Source: JBCDJG01 sp038748065 (GTDB lineage: Bacteria; Pseudomonadota; Gammaproteobacteria; Pseudomonadales; Halieaceae). Taken from it: a stretch of 32,947 nt of DNA. The notes beneath the pieces were generated by a model that saw nothing but the letters and a program-made list of their open reading frames with translations, was not told the DNA's origin and did no database searches. The stretch's first letter is position 1. Every line of letters starts with the position of its first letter. Below, one piece after another: positions 15,618 to 23,897 of the stretch. Position numbers and translations under genes: made by a program. The stretch covers positions 1 through 32,947 of the forward strand of contig JBCDJG010000056.1 in NCBI GenBank assembly GCA_038748065.1. Direction: 5' to 3'.

Positions 15618-16624
15618 ACGTCCTCCGCGATTCGCACGATCAGCTTGCCCTCATTGCGGCCATCAAAGAGCATATGAAAGGCATCCAGCGCGTTCTCCAG
15701 TCCGTCGACCACGTGCTCGCGGTGCTGAATCTTTCCCTCGCCCAGCCACTGGCCCATGGCAGCAATGCCTTCAGGAAACTGCGGCACATAGGACTTCACC
15801 ACGAAACCCTCCATGCGCGCGCTCTTCGCCAGAAGTTGCCAGAGGTTCTTTGGCCCAGGCCGTTTTTCTTCGTCGTTGTAGGTAGCGATCCAGCCGCAGA
15901 ATACGATGCGCGCGCGCTCGGCCAGGTTGAGCAACACAGCATCGAGAATCTCGCCGCCGACGTTTTCCCAATAAATGTCTACGCCGTCCGGGCAGGCGGC
16001 AGCAATCGCTTCGGTCACATCGCCGCACTCGCGGTAGTTGATCACCTCATCAAAGCCACACTCATCGATCAACCACTGACATTTGTCAGCCGTTCCCGCC
16101 ATACCGACCACCCGGCAGCCCTTGATCTTGCCGATCTGGCCGACGATGGATCCCACGGCGCCGGCGGCGCCGCTGATCAGCAGTGTCTCGCCGTCCTTGG
16201 GCTCGCCAACATCGAGCAGCCCGAAATAAGCCGTCAGCCCGGTTGCGCCAAGCACGCTAAGAAAATTGGTCAGGGGCAGGCCATGGGTGTCCGCCACCTT
16301 CGTTGCGGCCTCAGCGGGTACACAGCTGAAGTCTTCCCAGGCGTTCATGCCAAGCGCGAGATCGCCAACCTCAAACTCCGGGCTGTTACTCTTAATCACC
16401 CGGCCGATGGTCGTCGCCCACACCTTGGTCCCCAGCGGGATAGGCTCGATATAGTTCGGTTCATCCGACATCCAACCGCGTATGGCTGGGTCCAGCGACA
16501 TGTAAAGATTGCGAATGACAATCTCACCGGGGCCGGGCTCGGGTTCCGGCACTTCCTGGAAGACCACCTCTTCCGGGGTCGGCAATGCGACGGGGCGGCT
16601 GGCAAGTATGTACTGGCGGTTCAC
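15614..16624 (-). CDS. MDR-family NAD(P)H-dependent enone/alkenal reductase 1
   Basis: This 336-aa zinc-free MDR reductase is a paralogue of the protein at 10786-11787. It has NRQYILASRP at the start, LDPAIRGWM (44-52), the nucleotide loop SGAAGAVGSIVG (151-162) and WENVGGEILD. It is expected to reduce an activated C=C bond of a ketone, aldehyde or CoA-bound enone. The start is GTG 16624, with AAGGAG 9 bases upstream. It is first in a two-gene operon with the SDR and divergent from the ABM-domain gene. The shared palindrome lies in the 119-bp divergent promoter region. Confidence 0.9.
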   Translation of the reverse strand: MNRQYILASRPVALPTPEEVVFQEVPEPEPGPGEIVIRNLYMSLDPAIRGWMSDEPNYIEPIPLGTKVWATTIGRVIKSNSPEFEVGDLALGMNAWEDFSCVPAEAATKVADTHGLPLTNFLSVLGATGLTAYFGLLDVGEPKDGETLLISGAAGAVGSIVGQIGKIKGCRVVGMAGTADKCQWLIDECGFDEVINYRECGDVTEAIAAACPDGVDIYWENVGGEILDAVLLNLAERARIVFCGWIATYNDEEKRPGPKNLWQLLAKSARMEGFVVKSYVPQFPEGIAAMGQWLGEGKIQHREHVVDGLENALDAFHMLFDGRNEGKLIVRIAEDV

Positions 16625-16666
16625 GGCGCTTGTCTCCTTTGACGCGTTTTGACCTGAGCCTGCACA

Positions 16667-16684
16667 AATCAGTCAGGCCTGTTT
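16667..16684. promoter_or_regulatory. Shared palindromic operator between MDR reductase 1 and ABM gene
   Basis: AATCAG-TCAGGC-CTGTTT matches the 14837 and 25372 copies, with one arm mismatch, the same 6-bp spacer, the same TC after the left arm, and a T-rich right flank. It lies 43 bp from the MDR start and 60 bp from the ABM start, so one site could control both directions. Confidence 0.65.
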
Positions 16685-16743
16685 TTTTCTCTACGCCGCT
16701 GCTACCATCCCGGTTCTTTCGCCATCACCACAGAGGCACGTAG

Positions 16744-17088
16744 ATGACAATCCTGATCAATGGCACCGTCGACTTCTCACCAGAAAACGCCATGAAAGCC
16801 GTTGAGGCGGCCACCCAACTCATGGCCGACACGCGTAGCCAAAAGGGGTGCCGCGCCTATGTCTGGAGCCTCGACCCAACCACACCCGGGCGCGTCTATG
16901 TCTACGAAAACTGGGAGTCAGTCGAAGATCTTGCCGCCCACCTGGCGGGGCCTTATTACAGCGGTATGTTGGGGCTGCTCAGTCAGTATGACATTCAGGG
17001 TACTGACATCCTCAAGTACCGCATCGATCACGAGGAGCCGGTGTACGACCCGGAGGGTAAACCCCGGGCCGATTTTTTTACTGGCTGA
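16744..17088 (+). CDS. ABM-domain (antibiotic biosynthesis monooxygenase-like) small protein
   Basis: This 114-aa ferredoxin-like ABM protein has MTILINGTVDFSPENAM, then TRSQKGCRAYVWSLDP, VYVYENWESVEDLAAHLAGP and a C-terminal ILKYRI strand. ABM proteins are dimeric cofactor-free oxygenases of quinols or haem-like rings, or non-catalytic stress proteins. AGAGG precedes the ATG. It is divergent from MDR reductase 1 with a shared operator and convergent with the TonB receptor gene. A role in handling phenol or quinol intermediates is possible but inferred. Confidence 0.8.
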   Translation: MTILINGTVDFSPENAMKAVEAATQLMADTRSQKGCRAYVWSLDPTTPGRVYVYENWESVEDLAAHLAGPYYSGMLGLLSQYDIQGTDILKYRIDHEEPVYDPEGKPRADFFTG

Positions 17089-17133
17089 CGTTTTTTTTCC
17101 AGCTGACGGCTCCTTACCGGCTGATTCTCTCCC

Positions 17134-19377
17134 CTACTGAAACTCGTAGGCGATCTGCGCACCCCATGTCAGCGGCGCCCGCTGCGCCTGGAAGGCAAAC
17201 AGGCCACCCACCGCAAGCGCCGAGTTGGTGATGTCGTCTTCGTCCGTGAGATTGCGGCCAAATACACGGAAGTTCCAGGCGCCATACTGGTAAGCGATCG
17301 ATGCATCCAGGATGCCGTGCGCATCCGCGATGCCGAAAGGCTCATTCAAGAAGGTGGTGGCCATCTCGTCCTTGTAGCGGTAGATCGCCTGTACGGTCGC
17401 GGTACCGCCACCGATATCCCAGTCATAGGTGCTGTTCAGCGCCCAGGTGTACTTTGGCGCGCGGCGCAGTTCGAGGAAGCTCAGGTCTTCCGGCGTTCCG
17501 TCGAGGTCCTGGTCGTTGAGGAAGTCGTCATACTCCGCATCCAGGTAACCCGCGTTCAGTGAGACCATCCAACCCTCCGCAACCAGCGCCCGCAGTTCAA
17601 GCTCTATGCCTTGCATTGTGGCTTCAGAGGCGTTCAGCGTCAGGGTCTGCTGACCCGCTGGCGGTGGCGCGGGCACAACGACCTCCTCTTGTTTGTCCTC
17701 ATAGCTTTGATCGAAGATCGCGGCATTGAACTGGATACGATTGTCAAACCAGCTCGACTTCAGGCCGATCTCAAACATCTTCACGAACTCAGGGTCGTAG
17801 CTCCGTCGCGCGCCGTCTTCAGTGGCGGCACGGCCATTCAGACCGCCGGAGCGAAAGCCTTCTGAATAGGTCGCGTAGAGCATCATGTCGTCGGTGGTGT
17901 ACCACTTGAGGCTGATCTTCGGCGTAAATTCACTCCACTCATCATCAGCGGGATCATCGAAGGTATTGAATATCGGTGCGATGATCGAACCATCGCCAAG
18001 TGCATCGACGTCATTCCTCAGCGCTAGCTCTTTTTCCTCAGAGGTGTAACGTCCACCCAGGGTCAGCGCCAGCTTCTCGGTAATCGCCCAATCGACCTCA
18101 GCAAAAAAGGCCTCTGCCGTCGTCTCTTGACGCGCATTGGCCGTGAGGTTAGTTGTCGGTATCGAGCCGGGCGCTACAAACTGCGCGAGGAAGAAAGTGG
18201 TCTGATCCAGCTCGTACTCGGCATCCCAGTAATACAGACCCGCCGTGAATTGCAGGCTGTCAGTCACGGAGCCCGCCAAACGCAGCTCGTGGCTCTCCTG
18301 CTCATACTCCTGCAGTCGGCGCGTCGAGAAGAAATCCAGATTGGTGGAATCAAAATCCTGATCCGTGCCCTCGTCCGATTCGCGGCTGCCGGAGAGGTAG
18401 GTCAGCGTGTAGCTATCGCTGATATCCCAATTCACCTCGAAGGTATGCGCATCAAGCTCGATGAACTGGTTGTTGCTGAAGTTGATATCAGAGCTGAAAC
18501 GATCGATTTCCGGCTCGCTGGCGCTCTGGGCGCAGCGACCGAGGCCAAAGCAGAGCAGGTCGCCGGGCTGGCTAACGTTCTGGGTCTCACCGGTATCGGA
18601 GTTGTCTTCCTCGTACTGGTAGATGTACTCCAGCGTCAGTGTATCGGTAGCCTGCCAGAGGAAGTTCACGCCATAGGATTCATAATCCGTCTGTGGCAGG
18701 TCATCATCTTTCTCGATATTTTCGATATAGCCTTCGTCCTGCTCACGCAGCACATAGTTAATTTTACCGCCGAGCTGGTCTTCGATGATGGGGAAGTTGA
18801 ACACGCCCTCAAGGTCTACGCGATCGTAGTTACCGGCGGTGGCTCGCACCTTGGCACCCCAGTCCATAGTGGGATCGGTGCGGGTCACGTTGATGATGCC
18901 GCCAATGGAGTTGCGTCCGAACAGCGTGCCCTGGGGGCCTCGCAGTACTTCGATGCGCTCCATATCAAAAATCTGTAATTCCTGGCCCGTATTGGTACCA
19001 AGGAAGATGCCATCCAGTACCACGCCGACGGCGGGGTCAAAGCTCTTCTCAACATCCTGGTGGGTAACACCGCGGATTGAAATCGAAGAAACGCCTGGGC
19101 CTGCGCCGATACGATCGATAACCAGGTTGGGCGCCATGCCCTCAAGATCACGGATGTCCCGGGCAAAGGATGCATCGATTTCGCTCTCAGACATTGCGCT
19201 CACGGACTGTGAGATATCTTGCAAGCTCTCGATACGCTTGCGCGCGGTAACGAGTATCTCCTCCAACACCAGCATGTCGTCCTGTGCGAGGGCTGTGGGG
19301 CTTTGGAATGTTGTGGACAGGGCGGCAGCAATTGCCAGGGGGAGTGCGTGTCTACGCGACATGCGTGCGTACTTCAT
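17134..19377 (-). CDS. TonB-dependent outer-membrane receptor
   Basis: This 747-aa protein has a signal peptide ending ALA (cleavage about residue 31), followed by LEEILVTARKRIESLQDISQ as the TonB-box/plug start. The plug domain contains VSISIRGVTH, GVVLDGIFLGTN and the hallmark IEVLRGPQGTLFGRNSIGG. The long beta-barrel ends in an aromatic strand (GAQIAYEFQ). Its length fits the FecA/CirA-like family, which imports siderophores or bulky hydrophobic or glycan nutrients with TonB energy. GGAGG lies 5 bases before the ATG at 19377. It is transcribed alone, divergent from TetR 1, with a degenerate shared palindrome between them. In this context it is the likely importer of the substrate of the cluster. 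Confidence 0.93.
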   Translation of the reverse strand: MKYARMSRRHALPLAIAAALSTTFQSPTALAQDDMLVLEEILVTARKRIESLQDISQSVSAMSESEIDASFARDIRDLEGMAPNLVIDRIGAGPGVSSISIRGVTHQDVEKSFDPAVGVVLDGIFLGTNTGQELQIFDMERIEVLRGPQGTLFGRNSIGGIINVTRTDPTMDWGAKVRATAGNYDRVDLEGVFNFPIIEDQLGGKINYVLREQDEGYIENIEKDDDLPQTDYESYGVNFLWQATDTLTLEYIYQYEEDNSDTGETQNVSQPGDLLCFGLGRCAQSASEPEIDRFSSDINFSNNQFIELDAHTFEVNWDISDSYTLTYLSGSRESDEGTDQDFDSTNLDFFSTRRLQEYEQESHELRLAGSVTDSLQFTAGLYYWDAEYELDQTTFFLAQFVAPGSIPTTNLTANARQETTAEAFFAEVDWAITEKLALTLGGRYTSEEKELALRNDVDALGDGSIIAPIFNTFDDPADDEWSEFTPKISLKWYTTDDMMLYATYSEGFRSGGLNGRAATEDGARRSYDPEFVKMFEIGLKSSWFDNRIQFNAAIFDQSYEDKQEEVVVPAPPPAGQQTLTLNASEATMQGIELELRALVAEGWMVSLNAGYLDAEYDDFLNDQDLDGTPEDLSFLELRRAPKYTWALNSTYDWDIGGGTATVQAIYRYKDEMATTFLNEPFGIADAHGILDASIAYQYGAWNFRVFGRNLTDEDDITNSALAVGGLFAFQAQRAPLTWGAQIAYEFQ

Positions 19378-19450
19378 CTGAACCTCCAGCCGGTGAAAAT
19401 TCACCTTGGTTATTATCTCTATCCCCCAGTGCGGACGGGGGCGGCTAAAA

Positions 19451-19468
19451 ATACAAGCTGTACTGCTT
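19451..19468. promoter_or_regulatory. Degenerate shared palindrome between TonB receptor and TetR 1
   Basis: ATACAA-GCTGTA-CTGCTT keeps the AxxCAx-N6-CTGxTT layout and is bracketed by CTAAAA and TTTTTTTAG, as in the 14831-14862 copy. Three arm positions differ from AAACAG/CTGTTT. It lies 74 bp from the TonB receptor start and 122 bp from the TetR 1 start. Confidence 0.45.
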
Positions 19469-19590
19469 TTTTTAGTATGGACCGCACTTCGCCGATTTTG
19501 CAAGCCCACCCGATGAGAAATCTGCACACATCGCGATGGCATAGGAGAATCACCGGCGGTAAAGTACCCGAGGGCTAAAGGGATGCAGTC

Positions 19591-20256
19591 ATGGGCGGGA
19601 AGCGAGACAAGGACGGCGAGAGCTGGCAACAGCAGAAGAGCGCGATGACGCGTGAGCGCATTCTAGATGCGGCGGTTGCCTGCTTCATCGACCGGGGCTA
19701 TGGCAATACCACCACTGCGGTCATCGCAGATCAGGCTGCTGTATCGCGCGGCGCCATGCTGCACCACTTCCCCACAAAAACCGGTCTGATGCAGGCCGCC
19801 ATCGAACACCTGCATGGCCGCATGGTGGCTTTGTACCGCGCAGAAGTCGAAGCCATTCCGGAAGGCCTGAGCGTCGATGAGCGCAACCGTCGGGGTCTGA
19901 AAGCCTACTGGCGCTATCTCTCATCCGACCTGTTCACCGCTTATCACGAGCTTACCGTCGCTGGACGCACCGACCAGGAGCTGAAAGACATTCTGAACAA
20001 GACTGCGACAAATTTCGCAGGCACCTGGGAGAAGGCCAACGACGTGCTGTTCCCGGAGTGGACTGCGCGGGGTGAGCTGTATTCACTGGCAATGGACATC
20101 ACCCAGTTCGTGATGGAGGGCATGGCCGTGTCGCCCATCGCCACCAACCGCCAGCAACGCGTGAAGCGAATACTCGACTATCTCGGTGATCGCCTGGAGG
20201 AGATCTTCCACGAAGGCGACGACGACGCCGCTATCGCACGTCACGCACGAAAGTAG
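19591..20256 (+). CDS. TetR-family regulator 1
   Basis: This 221-aa protein has an N-terminal helix-turn-helix (MTRERILDAAVACFIDRGYG, TTAVIADQAAVSRGAMLHHF) followed by an all-helical ligand-binding domain (FTAYHELTVAGRTDQEL, ARGELYSLAMDITQFVMEGM). It is paralogous to TetR 2 (29082-29753), including GAMLHHFP, AYHEL-VAGRTD and YLGDRLEEIF. It is divergent from the TonB receptor. It probably represses the operons carrying the AAACAG-N6-CTGTTT palindrome and is released by an intermediate or the substrate; this link is inference. AAAGGGATG upstream supports the ATG at 19591. Confidence 0.92.
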   Translation: MGGKRDKDGESWQQQKSAMTRERILDAAVACFIDRGYGNTTTAVIADQAAVSRGAMLHHFPTKTGLMQAAIEHLHGRMVALYRAEVEAIPEGLSVDERNRRGLKAYWRYLSSDLFTAYHELTVAGRTDQELKDILNKTATNFAGTWEKANDVLFPEWTARGELYSLAMDITQFVMEGMAVSPIATNRQQRVKRILDYLGDRLEEIFHEGDDDAAIARHARK

Positions 20257-20288
20257 AAAGTAGGTCTCGCTAGACGTCGCGAGCAGGC

Positions 20289-21392
20289 TCAGGCGGCCAG
20301 GCGCCGGTAGCGGTCGAGGTGATAGTCCGGGTCGCCAAAGAGCGTGTTCAAGAGCATGAGTGACTTGAAGTGGTGGCTCACAGCGAGTTCATCACTCATG
20401 CCAATCCCACCGTGTAGCTGCACCGCCTGTTGAGATACGAAGCGCCCCGCCTCACCGAGCTTTACCTTGAGCGCGCTGGAGACCCTGCTCTTGTCGGGCC
20501 GGTCTTCCTCGTGGGCGATGACGGCCTGGTACAGCAGAGATCGCAGCGCCTCACAGTGCATGTACATGTCCGCCATACGGTGCTGCAGGGCCTGAAACTT
20601 ACCAATGGGCTGGCCAAACTGCTCGCGGGTTTTCGTGTACTCAACCGTCAGATCCAGCAGTGCCTGCATGCAACCCAGGGCCTGCGAGCCCATCGCCACC
20701 AGCAGTTCATCAACCACCGCCTCAAGGTCAGGCACGCAGTTTGCCAACAGCAGTTTCGCGGGCGTGGAACGGAATGTGACGGCAGCACCAGAGCTGCCGT
20801 CCACCAGTGGGACCTGGCGACGCTCGGTTAGCGTGGGGTCTGCTACTACGTACAGGTTTACGCTGGCGTCCGCAGCGTGACGGGCGGTGACCAGCAGAAA
20901 GTCGGCCTCGGCGCCGCCTGCTACGGCAATTTTTTCACCCTCCAGCAGCACAGCTCCGCCCTCTGAGGGCTCGGCAAGTGTGGCCACCCGATCCAGGTGA
21001 AAGCGCCCGCGCTGCTCGGCAAAAGCCAGGGCGCCATGCACCTCGCCGCTGATAAGCCCATTCAGCAGAGGCCCGGCCACGGCCTGATCACCTCGCGCAA
21101 GCAAACCGCCACAGGCAAGCACCGACGTCAGGAAAGGCTGCGCGGCAAGGCCTTTACCCAGGCCTTCCATCAATACCATGATGTCGGCAAAGCTGCCGCC
21201 ATAGCCACCCAGGTCTTCGCTGAACGGTAATCCGCACCAGCCCAGCTCAGCCATCTGGCGCCAGGTATCAGGATTGACCAGCTCACCCGCATCACGCAGA
21301 CGCCTACGCTCGTCTACACCCCAGTTGTCAGCGACAAAGCGCTCGACGCTGTCCTTGAGCATCTGCTGCTCGGTATCAAGGGAGAGTTTCAT
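20289..21392 (-). CDS. Acyl-CoA dehydrogenase family protein, atypical C-terminus
   Basis: This 367-aa protein has the ACAD order: N-terminal helical domain (DSVERFVADNWGVDERRRL), middle beta-domain, and C-terminal helical domain with YTKTREQFGQPIGKFQALQHR and QLHGGIGMSDELAVSHHFK. The C-terminal segment that usually carries the catalytic glutamate (EGT) reads LLNTLFGDPDYHLD. This form is typical of subunits of heteromeric steroid/side-chain dehydrogenases of the FadE/ChsE type. No second ACAD gene lies in the window. AGGGG precedes the ATG at 21392. It is divergent from the TLP1-like gene. It probably introduces, or helps introduce, a C2-C3 double bond in a large acyl-CoA. Confidence 0.88.
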   Translation of the reverse strand: MKLSLDTEQQMLKDSVERFVADNWGVDERRRLRDAGELVNPDTWRQMAELGWCGLPFSEDLGGYGGSFADIMVLMEGLGKGLAAQPFLTSVLACGGLLARGDQAVAGPLLNGLISGEVHGALAFAEQRGRFHLDRVATLAEPSEGGAVLLEGEKIAVAGGAEADFLLVTARHAADASVNLYVVADPTLTERRQVPLVDGSSGAAVTFRSTPAKLLLANCVPDLEAVVDELLVAMGSQALGCMQALLDLTVEYTKTREQFGQPIGKFQALQHRMADMYMHCEALRSLLYQAVIAHEEDRPDKSRVSSALKVKLGEAGRFVSQQAVQLHGGIGMSDELAVSHHFKSLMLLNTLFGDPDYHLDRYRRLAA

Positions 21393-21453
21393 GGCACCCC
21401 TATTTCGGTCTGAATTATTGGCGTTGCGGAAGCCTAGCAAAGCGCAGAACACA

Positions 21454-21471
21454 AAACAATCAGCCCTGCCG
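21454..21471. promoter_or_regulatory. Weak half-site of the shared palindrome between ACAD and TLP1-like genes
   Basis: AAACAA-TCAGCC-CTGCCG retains the left arm (5 of 6), the TC and the CTG of the cluster palindrome, but the right arm is degraded. It lies 62 bp upstream of the ACAD start in the only gap of that divergent pair. On its own it would not be convincing. Confidence 0.3.
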
Positions 21472-21477
21472 GTTTTC

Positions 21478-23064
21478 ATGTTGGGCAAAAAAGGGCATCC
21501 TGCCCGCCGGGATTCATCACCGAGGCATCAGACCCTGAACATCGACAGCATCCCCGACAGTACACCGATCATTGCAGGCGCCGCCCAACTCACAGCGCGG
21601 CCAGATCCAGCGCGTGGTATCCCGGCACCCATGGACTTGTTCGCCGACGCCGGGCGCCGCGCCCTGGCCGACGCGGGCTGTGCAGCGGATCAACTGGACA
21701 CTATTGCTGCTATTCGGCTGTTTTCCGATACGGTAAAAACCTGGGCTTCGCCTTTCGGTGGCAGCAATAACCCGCCGGAGTCTGTGGCCAGGCGACTGGG
21801 CGCAAATATTGAGCGCCGCATCTATTCCAATGCATCGGGCACCGAGCCGGTCAAGGTCATGGCGGAGCTGCTGCGCCGCGTGGCGGACGGTGAGATTGGC
21901 ACCGCCTTGCTTGTAGGCGGTGAAGGCATCGCCGGACAACGCCTCGCACAGCGACAGGGCATTGAACTTCAGTGGCAGGAAGAGCTGAGCGCAGACCTGG
22001 ATGATCGGGTCTATCTTAAGCGCGTCGTTTGCCAGGCGGAGATGGACAGCGGCATGCGCATGCCGGCGCACTACTACGCACTGATGGAAAACCATCAGGC
22101 CGCCACAAAAGGTCACGACTATGCGCAGCACCGACAGTTTATGGGAGCGCTGTTCGAACCCTTTTCGCAGGTTGCCGCGCAACATCCAATGGCCTGGTCA
22201 CAGCAGTCATTTACCGCCGAGGAAATTGCCGAGCCCAGCGACAAGAACTTTCCCATCTGCCTACCCTACACCCGGCGATTGGTCGCCTCCGATGGCGTAA
22301 ACCAGGCCGCCGCCCTCGTCATTACCAGCGCCGGCCGCGCCAGAGCGATGGGCATCGCGCCTGAGCTTTGGGTCGTGTTGGGCCAGTACGCCGTGGGGGA
22401 AGAGAATCCCCTGCTGCTGCGCCCCTCGCCGTCCCGCTCTGAGGTCATGGCCGAGGTATTTCGCCAGTGCCTGTCCGCGGATGGTCGACCAGCCAGTGCA
22501 TTCCCCGTCCTGGATGTCTACAGCTGCTTCCCTATTGCCGTGTCCGCCGCGCTCGAGGCACTGAACCTGCCCAGCGATGGTAGCGTGACGCCTACGATCA
22601 CCGGCGGCCTACCCTACTTTGGCGGGCCCGGAAATGCCTACTGCCTGCAGGTGCTGGCTGAAATGGTGGCCCGCGTCAGGGGCAGTAACCAGCACGCGCT
22701 CATCACGGCCAATGGCGGCAATTTATCGAGTCACGCGGCAGGCATACTGGTCTCGGCACAGGAGGCCTCTGAGGCAGCGCTACGCGAGGGCTACCTCGCC
22801 CTGCCCGTACCACCGCCGGAGGACTTCGAGACCCGCGAGATTTGCGAGCACCCGGATCGAGGTATCGTAATCACCCACACGGTAATTCACGATCGCAAAC
22901 ACCCCGACTTCGCCGTGGTAATGGCTGAAGACTTCGCGGGCCGTCGCTTCCTGGCCCGCAGTGAAGAGCCCGCCACCGTGGCCAGCATTCTGGCCCAGAG
23001 CCCAGTTGGGCGCAGCATAGCAGTGAGCGCGGCAGAGCGTGGTCACCAGTTCACTTTCACCTGA
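21478..23064 (+). CDS. Thiolase-like protein of the TLP1 type lacking the catalytic cysteine
   Basis: This 528-aa thiolase-superfamily protein is longer than ordinary thiolases. Its core has IIAGAAQLTARPD, the former nucleophile loop now YSNASGTEPVK (116-126, no cysteine), NFPICLPYTRRLVASDGVNQA, and DVYSCF (346-351) where SCP2 thiolases have HDCF. GGPGNAY (382-388) replaces GHP. From about residue 430 there is an extra C-terminal domain, as in mycobacterial TLP1 proteins. Without Cys and His it is unlikely to be a thiolase; a CoA-binding, lyase or hydrolase role is possible. ATG 21478 is the first start past the divergent ACAD gene but has no ribosome site and leaves only a few bases after a possible operator, so the true start may be slightly downstream. 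Confidence 0.8.
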   Translation: MLGKKGHPARRDSSPRHQTLNIDSIPDSTPIIAGAAQLTARPDPARGIPAPMDLFADAGRRALADAGCAADQLDTIAAIRLFSDTVKTWASPFGGSNNPPESVARRLGANIERRIYSNASGTEPVKVMAELLRRVADGEIGTALLVGGEGIAGQRLAQRQGIELQWQEELSADLDDRVYLKRVVCQAEMDSGMRMPAHYYALMENHQAATKGHDYAQHRQFMGALFEPFSQVAAQHPMAWSQQSFTAEEIAEPSDKNFPICLPYTRRLVASDGVNQAAALVITSAGRARAMGIAPELWVVLGQYAVGEENPLLLRPSPSRSEVMAEVFRQCLSADGRPASAFPVLDVYSCFPIAVSAALEALNLPSDGSVTPTITGGLPYFGGPGNAYCLQVLAEMVARVRGSNQHALITANGGNLSSHAAGILVSAQEASEAALREGYLALPVPPPEDFETREICEHPDRGIVITHTVIHDRKHPDFAVVMAEDFAGRRFLARSEEPATVASILAQSPVGRSIAVSAAERGHQFTFT

Positions 23065-23090
23065 TGAGGCTTGGCCGGAAGCGCCCTCGA

Positions 23091-23106
23091 CCGCTGTAAA
23101 AAGCGG
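23091..23106. terminator. Bidirectional hairpin between convergent genes
   Basis: CCGCT-GTAAAA-AGCGG forms a 5-bp stem in the 42-bp gap between the convergent TLP1-like and SDR genes. Position and symmetry suit a shared terminator; there is no strong T-run. Confidence 0.35.
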
Positions 23107-23862
23107 CTAGAATTTCGGCAGAGCCCCAGTGGCCTGGCCGCCTGACACGTCCAGTAGCTGGCCATTCACAAAGCCCGAGCGCTTGTCATCGGCGAGGAAC
23201 AGCGCCGCTTCGGCAATATCATCCAGCGTACCCATGCGGCCTGCAGGCGTCGCGTTGATATGTGCCTCGACCACGTTGGGCATCTGGAACAGCATACCCG
23301 TCATATCAGTTTCAACGAGCCCCGCTGCAATGTTGTTGAAGCGAACATTTTGCGGCGCGTATTCATGTGCGGCGACCTTGGAAGCAAAATCGATGCCCGC
23401 CCGGGCGCCCGCATAAACTGCAAGGCCCGGTCCCGGCAGGCGCGCCGTGAGCGAGGAGATCGTGATAACCGAACCGCCATCACTCATCGCGGCGGCGGCG
23501 TGCTTGTAGAACAGTATGGCGCCAACGAAGCTCACTTCCAGAGTGGGCCTGATATCGTCCGCGCTGACCTCCGCGATGGGGGTACCCGCGTAGGTGCCGG
23601 CTGAGAATACGGCAACATCGACCTGGCCCGTTCGCTCGGCCGCAGCGCTGAACAGGGCAGCGATCTTCGCCTCATCCGTCACATCGCAGGCCACTGCCAG
23701 CCCGCCGATATCGGCAGCCAGTGCCTCAAGCGGTTCCTGTCGACGCGCTGCTACCACTACAAAGGCGCCCTCCTCGGCAAAACGCCGTGCAATCGCGTGG
23801 CCGAAGTTGCGCTCGCCAGAGGCGCCAAGCACGACCGCGGTTATTCCTTCCAGACTTGCCAT
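23107..23862 (-). CDS. SDR-family oxidoreductase with Y-x3-R in the active site
   Basis: This 251-aa SDR has the cofactor loop GASGERNFG (13-21), Arg40-Arg41 after the second strand (suggests NADP), and a catalytic serine in TISSL (Ser136/Ser137). The tyrosine motif reads YAGAR (Tyr150, Arg154), replacing the usual YxxxK lysine with arginine, and FSAG stands where NNAG is expected. The fold is clear, but the changed catalytic lysine means altered or lost dehydrogenase activity. It is 35 bp downstream of the carotenoid oxygenase gene, with AAGGGAG before the ATG, so both are probably co-transcribed and act on linked intermediates. Confidence 0.88.
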   Translation of the reverse strand: MASLEGITAVVLGASGERNFGHAIARRFAEEGAFVVVAARRQEPLEALAADIGGLAVACDVTDEAKIAALFSAAAERTGQVDVAVFSAGTYAGTPIAEVSADDIRPTLEVSFVGAILFYKHAAAAMSDGGSVITISSLTARLPGPGLAVYAGARAGIDFASKVAAHEYAPQNVRFNNIAAGLVETDMTGMLFQMPNVVEAHINATPAGRMGTLDDIAEAALFLADDKRSGFVNGQLLDVSGGQATGALPKF

Positions 23863-23897
23863 GTCACTTCTCCCTTCCTGCGATGATTTCGCGTTTG

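Noticed and set aside
15674..16642. 322-codon plus-strand frame opposite MDR reductase 1
   Set aside because: It mirrors the codon pattern of the reductase gene and shows no domain, and it would erase a clear operon.
18127..18978. 283-codon plus-strand frame inside the TonB receptor gene
   Set aside because: The receptor reads continuously on the minus strand with plug and barrel motifs; the antisense frame has no recognisable motif.
20265..20284. Possible terminator hairpin between the convergent TetR 1 and ACAD genes
   Set aside because: The stem is only 5 bp with an 8-base loop and no T-run, below what I would call.
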